A DNA stretch of 64,000 nt from CAVOHU01 sp963817885 (GTDB lineage: Bacteria; Acidobacteriota; Vicinamibacteria; Vicinamibacterales; JAKQTR01). Shown in pieces: positions 26,395 to 36,445 of this stretch. The stretch spans positions 124,001-188,000 of the forward strand of contig CAWFQE010000003.1 of assembly GCA_963817885.1 (NCBI GenBank), read 5' to 3'. Position numbers and translations under genes: made by a program. Under the pieces are notes generated by a model. The model made no database searches. It saw only the letters and a program-made list of their open reading frames with translations, and was not told the DNA's origin. The first letter of the stretch is position 1. Every line of letters starts with the position of its first letter.

Positions 26395-29094
26395 ATGTCT
26401 GTCCGTCGATTAGCATTCGCGTTCTTCCTGGTGCTGGGCGTCGTCGCTGCGACGAGCCTGGCGCTGGTGGGTGCCGACCAGGCCGTTCCTCAGGACCTCT
26501 ACTCCGGGCTGCGCTGGAGGCTCATCGGGCCGTTTCGCGGCGGACGCGTCAACGCAGTGAGCGGCGTGCCGGGCCAGCCGAATACGTTCTTCTACGGATC
26601 GGTTGGCGGCGGGCTCTGGCGATCCACCAACGCGGGCCGCACGTGGCTCCCGGTATTCGACCAGCAGCCGGTCGCCTCGATCGGGGCCATCGCCGTCTCG
26701 CCGTCCAATCCGCGGGTCGTGTACGTGGGCACCGGCGAATCCGACATGCGCGACTCGATCGGGTACGGCAACGGCGTCTACAAGTCGACCGACGGCGGCA
26801 CCACGTGGGCGCACCTCGGGCTCGACGCGACGCGACAGATCGGCCGGGTGCTCGTCGACCCGAGGAACCCGGACATTGTCTTCGTCGCCGCGCTCGGATC
26901 GGCCTACGGCCCGAGCCAGGACCGCGGCGTGTACCGGTCGCGGGACGGCGGGGCGACCTGGCAGCGCGTCCTGTCGAAGGGCGACAGCGTCGGCGCCGTC
27001 GATCTTGCGATCAATCCGGCCAGGCCGACCACGATCTACGCGGCGCTCTGGGCCACCCGCCGTCCACCGTGGTACATCTACGCGCCGTCCAACGGCCCCG
27101 GCGGCGGGGTCTTCAAGTCCACCGACGGCGGCACGACCTGGAACCCGCTCACGAGCGGTCTGCCGGTCGAGGGCCTCGGTCGCATCGGGCTCGCCGTGGC
27201 GCCGAGCAACCCCCGGCGCGTCTACGCGATTGTCGACGCCAGGGAGGGCGGCCTGTTCCGGTCGGAAGATGCCGGCGCGACCTGGTCGAGAATCTCGAGC
27301 GAGAACAGGATCTGGACCCGCGGGTGGTACTTCGAGAAGGTCGCTGTCGATCCCCGCAACGCCGACCTCGTCTACGTCTCGAACACCTCGCTCTACAAGT
27401 CCACCGATGCGGGCAAGAGCTGGACGCCAATCAAGGGCGCTCCCGGAGGTGATGATTATCACCAGCTCTGGATCTCGCCCGAGGATTCGAACCGCATGGC
27501 CCTCGCCAGCGACCAGGGTGCCATCGTCACCGTGGACGGAGCGGCAACGTGGAGTTCCTGGTACAACCAGTCGACGGCCCAGCTCTACCACGTGGCCGCC
27601 GATGCCCGAGTCCCGTACTGGGTGACCGGCTCGCAGCAGGACAGCGGGGCGATAGGCACGCCCTCGACGAGCGTGCATGCGGTCATCTCGATGCACGACT
27701 GGACGGGCCTGTGCGCGGGGGGCGAGAGCGGCTACACGGCGCCGGATCCGCTGCACCCGGAGATTCTCTTCGGCGGAACCGTGACCCGCTGCAACGTCCT
27801 GACCGGTGTGTCCCAGAACGTATCGCCGGAGCGGAACCTGCCGACCCCGGCCCGCCATGACTGGACGCAACCGCTCGTGTTCTCCCAGGCCAATCAGCGA
27901 GCGCTCTACTACGCAAACCAGTTCCTCTTCAGGACGATTGACGGCGGCGTCACCTGGGAGCGCATCAGCCCGGACCTGACCCGCGAGGATCCCGGCGTGC
28001 CGGCGAACCTGGACGCCGCGTCCGCCGCCGACGCCCCGCCCGAGAAGCGGCGAGGAGTCATCTACACAATCGCGCCGTCTCCCGTCCGGACGCCAGTCAT
28101 CTGGATTGGCACCGACGATGGGCTGATACAGATGACAACCGATGGCGGAAAGGCCTGGAAGGATGTGACCCCGCCCCCGCTGACAAGCTGGAGCAAGGTC
28201 ACGATGATCGACGCGTCCCACAGTGATGCGGGGGAGGCCTATGCCTCGGTCGAACGGCATCAGCTCCAGGACTACGAGCCCTACATCTACCGGACGCGGG
28301 ACGGCGGGAAGACGTGGCAGTCGATCACGACTGGACTGCCGGCGGGCGTCTACGTGCAGACCGTCAAGGAAGACCCCGTCAAACCGGGCCTGCTCTTCGC
28401 CGGCACGGAACGAGGTGTCTTCGTGTCCTTCAACGACGGCGATGGGTGGCAGCCGCTGCAACTCAACCTGCCGGCCACCTCGATGCGGGATCTTGCCATT
28501 CATGACGACGACCTGATCGTCGCCACGCACGGCCGCGGCTTCTGGGTGCTCGACGACATCTCCGCGCTCCGGCAGGCGACCGACGCGGCCGCAGCGGACA
28601 CCTACCTGTTCCGGCCCGCTACGGCGACCACCATGCCGGCCGGGAACGAGAACGGCACCCCGCTGCCGAAGGACGAGCCCTTCGCCGAGAACCCTCCGGC
28701 CGGCGCGGTCATCGACTACTACCTCAAGGCGGCGCCATCCGGGCCCGTCACTCTCGAGATCCTCGACCCGGCAGGCCAGACCATCCGGCGCTACTCGAGC
28801 GAGGATCGGACACCGCCTCGCGATCCGACCACGCTGAACATTCCCGCGCACTGGGTGCCCACGCCGGAGCCGCTGTCGGCCGCTGCCGGCATGCATCGCT
28901 GGGTGTGGGATCTGCGGCCCACTCCGCCCGCCGTCACCGGACGCGGAGCAGGAGGGGGCGGAGGGGGTGGTGGCGGCGGCCGCGGCGGCGCGATGATGTC
29001 GCAGCCGGGAGCCTACACGGTGAAGCTGACCGTCAGCGGCAAGAGCTACTCGCAGCCGCTGATGGTGAACCCCGATCCGCGGACCACGAGATAG
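26395..29094 (+). CDS. Exported sortilin/BNR-repeat (VPS10-like) beta-propeller protein
   Basis: An 899-residue exported protein with a GGAGGAG ribosome site and a clear signal peptide (AFFLVLGVVAATSLALVG). It opens with LRWRLIGPFRGGRVNAVSGV and then repeats BNR/Asp-box motifs of the form S-x-D-x-G-x-T-W at least six times (STNAGRTW, STDGGTTW, SRDGGATW, STDAGKSW, TIDGGVTW, TRDGGKTW). These repeats build a multi-blade propeller found in sialidases, sortilins and photosystem assembly proteins; the acidobacterial members are annotated as glycosyl hydrolases without proof. A C-terminal domain after residue 770 carries a run of glycines (28954-28990). It is divergent from the S9 gene. Confidence 0.85.
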   Translation: MSVRRLAFAFFLVLGVVAATSLALVGADQAVPQDLYSGLRWRLIGPFRGGRVNAVSGVPGQPNTFFYGSVGGGLWRSTNAGRTWLPVFDQQPVASIGAIAVSPSNPRVVYVGTGESDMRDSIGYGNGVYKSTDGGTTWAHLGLDATRQIGRVLVDPRNPDIVFVAALGSAYGPSQDRGVYRSRDGGATWQRVLSKGDSVGAVDLAINPARPTTIYAALWATRRPPWYIYAPSNGPGGGVFKSTDGGTTWNPLTSGLPVEGLGRIGLAVAPSNPRRVYAIVDAREGGLFRSEDAGATWSRISSENRIWTRGWYFEKVAVDPRNADLVYVSNTSLYKSTDAGKSWTPIKGAPGGDDYHQLWISPEDSNRMALASDQGAIVTVDGAATWSSWYNQSTAQLYHVAADARVPYWVTGSQQDSGAIGTPSTSVHAVISMHDWTGLCAGGESGYTAPDPLHPEILFGGTVTRCNVLTGVSQNVSPERNLPTPARHDWTQPLVFSQANQRALYYANQFLFRTIDGGVTWERISPDLTREDPGVPANLDAASAADAPPEKRRGVIYTIAPSPVRTPVIWIGTDDGLIQMTTDGGKAWKDVTPPPLTSWSKVTMIDASHSDAGEAYASVERHQLQDYEPYIYRTRDGGKTWQSITTGLPAGVYVQTVKEDPVKPGLLFAGTERGVFVSFNDGDGWQPLQLNLPATSMRDLAIHDDDLIVATHGRGFWVLDDISALRQATDAAAADTYLFRPATATTMPAGNENGTPLPKDEPFAENPPAGAVIDYYLKAAPSGPVTLEILDPAGQTIRRYSSEDRTPPRDPTTLNIPAHWVPTPEPLSAAAGMHRWVWDLRPTPPAVTGRGAGGGGGGGGGGRGGAMMSQPGAYTVKLTVSGKSYSQPLMVNPDPRTTR

Positions 29095-29315
29095 GCGCAG
29101 CCCGGCCCGTCGCTCGAGTACCGCCGCGAGCCGTGCCCGGGCCGCCACGCCATCGAGGATTGCTCGAGCCTGCATGCTATCCTTGACGGCTGCCGGAGCG
29201 AAGTGCCGCGACTCGCGGATGCAGAAGGCAGCCCCGCAGGAAGCGCGCCGGCCCGGAGTGGCGGTTTCCCGGTCCGGCTGCGACAGAGGGCCCCCAGATT
29301 GCCGAGGTTGAGGAC

Positions 29316-31823
29316 GTGAGCCGGCGGCGCCGGACCGGGCGTGACGCGCACTCGGATCAGGCGAGCGATCGCCGCACATCCGGGCACCCCGAGGCCCTTG
29401 CGCTCGAGCCCCAGGCCGGACCCGGGACCGCTGGCGCCCGAGCGCTGCGGCCGATCCGCGAGCCGCATCCCGACGGCCAACCGTCGTGGACGCGGGTCGC
29501 GTCGGCCGCCCTGGCTCTCGCCGCCATCACGTGGTTCGTCTACGCTCCGGTCCTTCACTACGACTTTGTCGCGCTCGACGATCCCATCTACATTCTCGAC
29601 AATCCTCAGGTCCGGGGCGGACTCACATGGCCCGGGGTCGCGTGGGCGTTCACCAACGCGAGCTACGCCAACTTCTGGCATCCCATGACGTGGCTGTCGC
29701 TGATGCTCGATGTCCAGCTGTTCGGCCTCAACGCCGGGCCGATGCACGTGACGAACGTCATCCTCCACATGATGAGCACGCTGCTGCTGTTCGCGGCGAT
29801 GTTGCGCATGTCGGGCGCCCTCTGGAGAAGCGCGGTCGTGGCCGCGCTGTTCGCCGTCCATCCACTTCACGTGGAATCGGTGGCGTGGATCGCAGAGCGC
29901 AAGGACGTCCTGAGCACGCTCTTCTGGATGCTGACGCTCTGCGCGTATGTCTGGTATGCGAGGAACCCGCGATGGTTCCGCTACCTCCTCGCCCTGGTCT
30001 TCTTCGGCCTCGGCTTGATGGCCAAGTCGATGCTCGTGACGCTGCCGTTCACGCTCCTGCTGCTCGATATGTGGCCTCTTGGTCGCGTGAACCGCGTGGG
30101 CTCGGGTCCCGGTCCCTCAGGCTGGCGGAGCGCCGTGCGGGCGTGGATGCCGCTCGTTCGCGAAAAGATCCCGTTCTTCGCGTTGGCTGCCTCCGCAGGC
30201 GTGGTGGCGGTTGTCGCCCAGCGCGCGGGCGGTGCGGTGGCCGAGCTGCAGGCGTTTCCCCTTGCCGGCAGGCTGGCCAATGCGCTCATTGCCTACGTCG
30301 CATACCTCGCCAGGACCATCTGGCCGGCCTCCCTGGTGCCCTTCTACCCATATCCTCCGAGCATCGCCGTCTGGTCGGCCCTGGGCGCGCTCATCGTCCT
30401 TGCCGGCGTGTCGTTCTTCGCGCTTCGCATGATCGCGCGCTGGCCATTCCTTGCGGTGGGCTGGTTCTGGTACCTCGGCACGCTGCTGCCGGTCATCGGG
30501 CTCGTGCAGGTCGGCAGCCACGCCATGGCCGATCGCTACACGTACGTGCCGCTCATCGGCCTCTTCGTGATGATCGCGTGGGGAGTGCCGGCTGCCCTTG
30601 GGCGGCGGCAGGACAGAGACGCGGTGCTCGCGGCGCTGTCCGGCTGCGCCATCGTCGCCTGCGGGGTCACGGCGCGCGCACAGGTTTCCACCTGGAAGAA
30701 CACCTACGCGCTCTGGCAACACGCCGTGGAGGTGACGCCCGCGAACTACTTTGCCCACAACGCGCTCGGGCTGGAGCTCGTCAGGCAGGGCCGCACGAGC
30801 GAAGCCATGTCGCATTTTGTCGAGTCCGCGCGACTTGCGTCGGGGAGCCCCAACCCCCACAACAACATGGGGCTGATCCTGGCCGGAGAGGGCCGGCTCG
30901 ACGAAGCGATCGAAGAGTACAAACGGGCGCTGGCGATTGCTCCCGCCTATCCGCAGGCGCACGTCAATCTGGGCAACCTGCTGGCGCGAACAGGGCGTGC
31001 CGAGGATGCGATCGCGCAATTCCGGGAAACGCTGCGGCTCAACCCGGAGTCGATCGCCGCACGGGTGAACCTGGGTGCCGTGCTGGCGGATCTCGGACGC
31101 TATCCCGAAGCGATGCTCCAGTACAACGAGGCGCTGCGTCTTCAGCCTGGTTCCGCCGAGGCTCACCGCAACCTGGCGAACGCCCTGCAGCGGATCGGCC
31201 GCTTCGACCAGGCCGCGACACACTACTGGGAGGCGCTGCGGCTCGGCGCAAATCCGGCTGACGTCCGCCGCGGGCTCGGTGCGACCCTGGTGAGACAAGG
31301 GCGGTTCGCCGAAGCGATGGTTCAGCTGGAGGAGTCGCTGCGATTGTCTCCTGGCGTTGCGGAGACCTACAACGCGCTCGGCATCGCGCTGGCGTCCCAG
31401 CGCCGGCCTCTCGAAGCCGTTGAGCGGTACCAGGAAGCGATCCGCCTGAAGCCGGACTATCGGGAGGCGCACATGAACCTCGGCAGTGCGCTCTTCGACC
31501 TGGGTCGTCTCGAAGATGCCGCGCGTGAGCACGCTGTGGCGATTCGGCTCGATGCAGGCTTTGCGGATGCCCATTACAACCTCGCCGAAACCTTGCAGCG
31601 GATGGGGCGCCTGCCAGAGGCGGTGGCGGAGTACCAGGCGACACTGCGGCTCGAGGGCGGCTCGGCGGACGTGTACGTCGCCCTCGGCCTCGCGCAGGAA
31701 CGGCTGGGGCGTGCTGACGAGGCGAGCGCCAGCTTCGAAGCCGCGCTGCGGCTCGAGCCCGATTCTGCCGCGGCGCGCGCCGCGCTGGTCAGGGCCGGGA
31801 CCAGATCAGGAAAGCGCAGATGA
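29316..31823 (+). CDS. TMTC-type (DUF1736) membrane protein with C-terminal TPR repeats
   Basis: An 835-residue protein starting at GTG 29316. About ten membrane segments (residues 60-470) include the family words ALDDPIYILDNPQVRGG, HLEVESVAWIAERKD-like HPLHVESVAWIAERKDVLS and SHAMADRYTYVPLIGL. From about residue 490 to the end come roughly ten TPR units (HNALGLELVRQGRTSEAMSH and relatives). The animal TMTC relatives are O-mannosyltransferases of the GT-C fold; bacterial ones are presumed glycosyltransferases for cell-surface targets. It overlaps the GT9 gene by ATGA, which supports a glycan role. A paralogue lies at 38940-41099. Confidence 0.83.
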   Translation: MSRRRRTGRDAHSDQASDRRTSGHPEALALEPQAGPGTAGARALRPIREPHPDGQPSWTRVASAALALAAITWFVYAPVLHYDFVALDDPIYILDNPQVRGGLTWPGVAWAFTNASYANFWHPMTWLSLMLDVQLFGLNAGPMHVTNVILHMMSTLLLFAAMLRMSGALWRSAVVAALFAVHPLHVESVAWIAERKDVLSTLFWMLTLCAYVWYARNPRWFRYLLALVFFGLGLMAKSMLVTLPFTLLLLDMWPLGRVNRVGSGPGPSGWRSAVRAWMPLVREKIPFFALAASAGVVAVVAQRAGGAVAELQAFPLAGRLANALIAYVAYLARTIWPASLVPFYPYPPSIAVWSALGALIVLAGVSFFALRMIARWPFLAVGWFWYLGTLLPVIGLVQVGSHAMADRYTYVPLIGLFVMIAWGVPAALGRRQDRDAVLAALSGCAIVACGVTARAQVSTWKNTYALWQHAVEVTPANYFAHNALGLELVRQGRTSEAMSHFVESARLASGSPNPHNNMGLILAGEGRLDEAIEEYKRALAIAPAYPQAHVNLGNLLARTGRAEDAIAQFRETLRLNPESIAARVNLGAVLADLGRYPEAMLQYNEALRLQPGSAEAHRNLANALQRIGRFDQAATHYWEALRLGANPADVRRGLGATLVRQGRFAEAMVQLEESLRLSPGVAETYNALGIALASQRRPLEAVERYQEAIRLKPDYREAHMNLGSALFDLGRLEDAAREHAVAIRLDAGFADAHYNLAETLQRMGRLPEAVAEYQATLRLEGGSADVYVALGLAQERLGRADEASASFEAALRLEPDSAAARAALVRAGTRSGKRR

Positions 31824-33088
31824 ACATCTCGATGCTGAGAGGTCTGGACCGCGTCGTCGGGGTGCCCGCGTGTGTCCTGCTGACGCTTCACCGGCGGCTG
31901 TTCCGCCGCGCCCGGGCCGGCGGGCCGATTCGGCGGATCCTGTTCGTGAAACTCGCCGAGCAGGGCTCCACCGTGCTCGCCTCCGACGCGCTGCAGGCCG
32001 CGGTCGAACGGGTCGGGCGAGAGAACGTGTTCTTCCTCGTGTTCGACGAGAACCGTTTCATCCTCGACGCGATGGACATCATCCCCGGCGCGAACGTCGT
32101 CGCTCTCGATGTCCGCACGGCGGCACGGGCGCTGCGCTCGATTCCGGCCGCCATCAGGCGTCTGCGAAAGGCGCGGATCGATGCAGCGATCGATCTCGAG
32201 TTCTTCGCCCGGTCCTCGGCGATCTTCTCGTACCTGAGCGGTGCCCGTCATCGCGTCGGCCTGCACTCGTACGCGGGCGAAGGCCCTTACCGCGGCGATC
32301 TGATGACGCATCGCCTCGTCTACAACCCCTACCTGCACACCGCCCAGCTGTTCCTTCTCATGATCCGGGCCCTGGATCATGATGACGGCCTTTTCCCGGC
32401 GTTTGCGGCGCTGCCTCCGGAGGTCCGATCCGATCCGCCTCGATGTCGGCCGCTGCCGGCCGAGGTTGCCGAAGTCAGGCAGCTGCTGTTCGGCGCGACC
32501 GGCCTGTCCGCTGTCCCGCCACTCGTGCTCCTCAATGCCAACTGCAGCGACCTGATGCCTCTTCGCCGGTGGGACTCCTCGCGATACGTCGGGTTGGCGA
32601 GGCGGCTGCTGGACGCCAGGCCGGAAGTGTCTGTCGCCTTCACGGGCAGCCCGGAGGAAGCCGGCGAGATCGAACGGCTTGTCTCGGAGGTGTCCTCGGC
32701 CCGATGTATTTCCCTCGCCGGAAAGACGACGCTGGATCAGTTGCTCGCCTTGTATTCCCTGTCGGAGGTGCTGGTCACCAACGACAGCGGTCCGGCACAT
32801 TTCGCCGCCATGACCCAGATTGACGTCGTCACGCTGTTCGGTCCGGAAACACCGGCGCTGTTCGCGGCGCGGACGCCGAGGAACCACGTGCTCTGGTCCG
32901 GCGTCGCGTGCAGTCCCTGCGTCAGTGCCCTGAACAACCGCCTCTCCCGGTGCAGGGACAACCTCTGCATGCAGCGTCTCACGCTCGACGACGTCTTCGA
33001 CACGACGCTGAAGATCTATGCCGCGCGCGCGGCGACCGCCGTTTCGCGCCGGCCGGTCGATCTTGACGGACCTCGCGTTCAAGGCTAG
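31820..33088 (+). CDS. Family 9 glycosyltransferase (heptosyltransferase-like)
   Basis: A 422-residue GT-B protein. It has the GT9 start IRRILFVKLAEQGSTVLASDAL, the mid-region RWDSSRYVGLARRLL, and the nucleotide-sugar-binding VTNDSGPAHFAAMTQIDVVTLFGP. These match ADP-heptose:LPS heptosyltransferases, although the sugar donor cannot be told. C-terminal cysteines (ACSPCVSAL, CRDNLCM) resemble those of related heptosyltransferases. It is cytoplasmic and membrane-associated through its N-terminus, and it lies between the TMTC-TPR gene and the methyltransferase in one operon. Confidence 0.88.
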   Translation: MNISMLRGLDRVVGVPACVLLTLHRRLFRRARAGGPIRRILFVKLAEQGSTVLASDALQAAVERVGRENVFFLVFDENRFILDAMDIIPGANVVALDVRTAARALRSIPAAIRRLRKARIDAAIDLEFFARSSAIFSYLSGARHRVGLHSYAGEGPYRGDLMTHRLVYNPYLHTAQLFLLMIRALDHDDGLFPAFAALPPEVRSDPPRCRPLPAEVAEVRQLLFGATGLSAVPPLVLLNANCSDLMPLRRWDSSRYVGLARRLLDARPEVSVAFTGSPEEAGEIERLVSEVSSARCISLAGKTTLDQLLALYSLSEVLVTNDSGPAHFAAMTQIDVVTLFGPETPALFAARTPRNHVLWSGVACSPCVSALNNRLSRCRDNLCMQRLTLDDVFDTTLKIYAARAATAVSRRPVDLDGPRVQG

Positions 33089-34484
33089 GCTGGCCTCCAG
33101 CGTGCTCAAAATACCGCCTGCGGCAAACGGCGCCGATCTTGGTCTGCTCAAGCAGCAGCGCGAGGAGGCCGATCGGAGTTACCAGGAAGCGCTGGCCGCG
33201 GTGGACCGGTCGATTCTGAAGCTTCCCGACCCGCCGCATCCTCCGCCTGGGCCGGACGAACACCAGATCACCCCGCTCAACCAGAAGTGGGACATCCTGA
33301 GCGTCGATCCGACGGCCGGGTTGAGGGGATGGCGGCGCCGCGCCGCTCGCTTCATCTGGAACGTCGTGAGCCCGGTCCTGGAGAGGCAGCTCGCCTTCAA
33401 TTCCACGCTGGTGGATCACATCAACCGGAACATCCCGGCCGAGCGTGCCGTTCCGGTTTCGATCGAGAGCACCATCGCGACCATGAGCGAGCAACTCGCG
33501 TTTGTGCAGGCGTTCCAGTCGCGGCTGGTCGTGTACCTGCAGCGCATCACCGGGTACATCGACACCAAGGATCGTCACGAGGACATCGCCGCGGCGGCCG
33601 TGTCGTTCTCGACGGCCCTGGACCAGGTCACCGATGAAGTCCGGAAGCTGAGCATCAGCCTGGCCAGCGTGCAGCAGTTGAGCCTGGTCAACAAGCGGGA
33701 GCTGGATCGGGCCGTCGAGGCGCTGACGTCCGTACGCCCCGCGCACCCAGCCGATTCGGCGCCCGACGGCCGGAGGGCCCACGGTCCCGACACGGACGCC
33801 TACAAGTACGTCGGCTTCGAGCAGTACTACCGGGGCTCTCCCGACTCCATCCGGGCGAACCAGGCGGACTACGTGCCGTACTTCGAGGGTGCGTCCGACG
33901 TGCTGGATCTCGGGTGCGGCAGAGGCGAGTTCCTCGATCTGATGCGTGAGCACGGCATCAGCGCGTGGGGGCTGGACGGCAATCACGAAATGGTCGAGCT
34001 CTGCCGGGCTCGCGGGCTCGATGTCGTCGAAGGTGACGCGCTCGAGCACCTTTCCAGCCTTCCGGACGGCTCGCTCGGCGGGCTGTTCGCCGCCCAGGTT
34101 GTCGAGCACTTCGCACCCGAGTACCTGGTTTGCGTGCTCGAGACCGCGTACCACAAGCTGCGGCCCGGATCCCTGATCATTCTCGAAACGATCAATCCTG
34201 CCTGCTGGCTCGCATTCTTTTCCAGCTACATCCGCGATCCCACCCATGTCCGCCCGGTCCACCCGGACACGCTGGAATACTTGTTGCTAGCTAGCGGCTA
34301 CCAGCGCGTGCACATCAGCTACCGTTCCCCGGTCAGAAGGGACGAACGACTGCAGAGCGTCTCGGGGGAGGTCGACGGGTCGGTGCTCCCGGCTTGGGCC
34401 GGAGTGCTGAATATGAACGCCGAAAAGCTCAATCGCCTGCTTTTCGGCTTCATGGACTACGCGGCCATCGGGGAGCGGAAATAG
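33018..34484 (+). CDS. SAM-dependent methyltransferase with N-terminal coiled coil (O-antigen type)
   Basis: The product has a long N-terminal part with heptad-like helices (QREEADRSYQEALAAV; TIATMSEQLAFVQAFQS) and a C-terminal class I methyltransferase from about residue 260: YFEGASDVLDLGCGRGEF (SAM motif), GLDGNHEMVELC, then VVEHFAPEYLVCVLE. This combination is typical of methyltransferases that cap or modify O-antigen or other surface glycans and use a coiled coil for chain-length sensing. The longest frame (ATG 33018, 488 residues) overlaps the GT9 gene by 71 bases; TTG 33063 or GTG 33102, just past the GT9 stop, are realistic starts. Confidence 0.85.
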   Translation: MPRARRPPFRAGRSILTDLAFKARLASSVLKIPPAANGADLGLLKQQREEADRSYQEALAAVDRSILKLPDPPHPPPGPDEHQITPLNQKWDILSVDPTAGLRGWRRRAARFIWNVVSPVLERQLAFNSTLVDHINRNIPAERAVPVSIESTIATMSEQLAFVQAFQSRLVVYLQRITGYIDTKDRHEDIAAAAVSFSTALDQVTDEVRKLSISLASVQQLSLVNKRELDRAVEALTSVRPAHPADSAPDGRRAHGPDTDAYKYVGFEQYYRGSPDSIRANQADYVPYFEGASDVLDLGCGRGEFLDLMREHGISAWGLDGNHEMVELCRARGLDVVEGDALEHLSSLPDGSLGGLFAAQVVEHFAPEYLVCVLETAYHKLRPGSLIILETINPACWLAFFSSYIRDPTHVRPVHPDTLEYLLLASGYQRVHISYRSPVRRDERLQSVSGEVDGSVLPAWAGVLNMNAEKLNRLLFGFMDYAAIGERK

Positions 34485-34836
34485 CGACGCGCGCGGATCG
34501 GAAGCGTTTCAGTTCAATCGGACAAACGGTTTCTTGAAGAACGTCATCCGGCGTTTTGGATGGCGGCACGTCGCGCGGCCGGCAAGACACGTGCTGACCG
34601 GCGCTGACGATGGGCGTTCGTGGCGTGGCGGTCCTGCGGTTGACATTTATTTGCGCCCGCGGTACCGTTTCGCGCGACACTGTCCCGCCCTACTGGCGCG
34701 TACGCCAGAGGTTCAGCCGCGGGATATGGTCCCCCCCCGCGGCTGACAACAAATCGTAACATCCAGGGCAATTTCTCGGTTGTGTCGTGCGTGGTCCGGA
34801 TTGAAGCAGCCGCATCGTGGATGCGGGGAGGGATCG
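34485..34836. other. Intergenic region before the Oar-like receptor
   Basis: No coding frame here has family features. It holds a possible promoter (34640-34668, listed separately), a run of eight C residues near 34730, and the leader of the receptor gene. No hairpin with a T tract is seen after the methyltransferase stop at 34484. Confidence 0.5.
34640..34668 (+). promoter_or_regulatory. Candidate promoter for the Oar-like receptor
   Basis: A perfect -35 box TTGACA (34640-34645) is followed after 17 bases by TACCGT (34663-34668), a poor -10 match (three of six). The leader to the ATG at 34837 would be about 160 bases. The -35 is convincing in such GC-rich DNA; the -10 is not. Confidence 0.35.
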
Positions 34837-36445
34837 ATGAAGTACAGATCGGTCGGGATCATCTTTACGCTCGTCTTCATGATAGTGCTCGGCATTGGGG
34901 GCTCCCAGGCGTACGCGCAGGGCAGCGCGACGTCCACCATCTCGGGCACGGTCACTGACACGTCCGGCGGCGTGGTGCCGGGCGCGGATGTCGTGGCGAA
35001 GAACGCATCCACCGGCACGGTCCTCACGGCCGTCAGTGGATCAGACGGCACGTTCACCATTCCGGCGGTGCCGCCGGGCACCTACGTGATCACCATCAAG
35101 CTGATGGGATTCAAGACGGCGGTCTTGAACGACGTGATCGCGAACGTGGCACAGATGGCCACCGTGAAGGCCGTGCTCGAGCTCGGCCAGCTCGAAGAGA
35201 CCGTGGTCGTCGCAGGGTCGACTGAAATCGTGCAGACGCAGGCGACCTCAGTCGCCATGACGCTCACCGCGAGACAGATCGCCAACCTGCCGGTTGGCAA
35301 CCGCGCGGCCTTCGAACTGGTCGCCACCATGCCGGGCGTCAACAGCACCACGGGCAGCGTCCGCGACGGATCGGTGAACGGCCTGCCGCAGAGCGCCGTC
35401 AACATCACGCTCGACGGCATGAACATCCAGGACAACTACGCCAAGACGTGGGACGGCATGTTCACGCGCGTCAACCCGCGCCTCGACGCGGTCGAGGAAG
35501 TCACCGTGTCCACCGCCGCGCTCGGCGCGGACATGGGCGGGCAGGGCGCCGTGCAGGTGAAGTTCGTCACGCGCTCTGGAACGAACAAGTTCGACGGCAG
35601 CGCCTACTACTACTACCGCCGCGAGTGGATGAACTCGAACACCTGGTTCAACCTGCACCGGAACGTCGACCCGGTGACCGGGGCGCCCACGCCAAAGACG
35701 CTTGTCAACCAGAACCAGCCCGGCGGCCGCCTCGGCGGTCCGATCATCAAGGACAAGCTGTTCTTCTTCGGCAACTACGAGATCATCAGCACGCCCGGCA
35801 CGAGAACGGACACCAAGACGATCATGAGTCCGCTTTCCCAGCAGGGCCAGTTCCAGTACGCGGGAGGCACGGTCGACCTGATGGCGCTGGCCGCCAAGAA
35901 CGGTCAGACCGCCAGGATTGACCCGCTCATCGCGAAGCTGCTCTCCGACGTCCGCAACTCGACCTCGCAGGGCAACGTGACCGCGACGACCGACCCGCTG
36001 ACGCAGTCGTTCTCGTTCAACCAGCCGACCAAGAGCAGGACGAACTACCCGACGGGCCGACTCGACTACAACCTCACGTCGAAGCACAGGCTGTCGCTGT
36101 CCGGCACGTTCAACGGGCTGCTGTCGGATCCGGACACCACCAATACCGGCCAGGTCCAGTTCCCGGGCTTCCCGGTGCATGGTCTCCAGGATTCGACCCG
36201 CTGGACGGGGACCTTCCAGGTACGGTCGGTCCTCTCCAAGAACATGGTGAACGAGTTCCGTTTCGGTAAGACCGGCGGACGCACCCTGTTCTCGCCCGAC
36301 AACAACGCGTCCAGGTTCGGCGGACAGCCCGTGGGCGACATGGGCGGCTACGCGATCTCGTGGAACGCGTTCAAGAGCATCAGCAACACGTACGTGTCCT
36401 CCACCTACAGCGCACGTGAAGGCGCGACCACGGTCCTGGAAGACA
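34837..36445 (+). CDS. Oar-like TonB-dependent receptor, N-terminal portion
   Basis: The ATG at 34837 follows GGGGAGGG and begins a signal peptide (IIFTLVFMIVLGIGG ending at AYAQ). Next come a carboxypeptidase-regulatory-like domain (STISGTVTDTSGGVVPGADV) and a plug (QIANLPVGNRAAFELVATMPG; VNITLDGMNIQDN), then barrel strands with the motif FFFGNYEIISTPGTRTDTK. This is the Oar/TonB_dep-like family abundant in Acidobacteria, thought to import oligosaccharides or peptides. Conserved sequence continues to about 36440, where the frame changes; the open frame itself runs to 36684 as nonsense. Sequence up to the break is normal. Confidence 0.85.

Noticed and set aside
26410..29379. Very long antisense open frames, also at 1411-2811 and 58766-61489
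   Set aside because: They lie opposite well-supported genes, have no family features and arise from high GC content at third codon positions.
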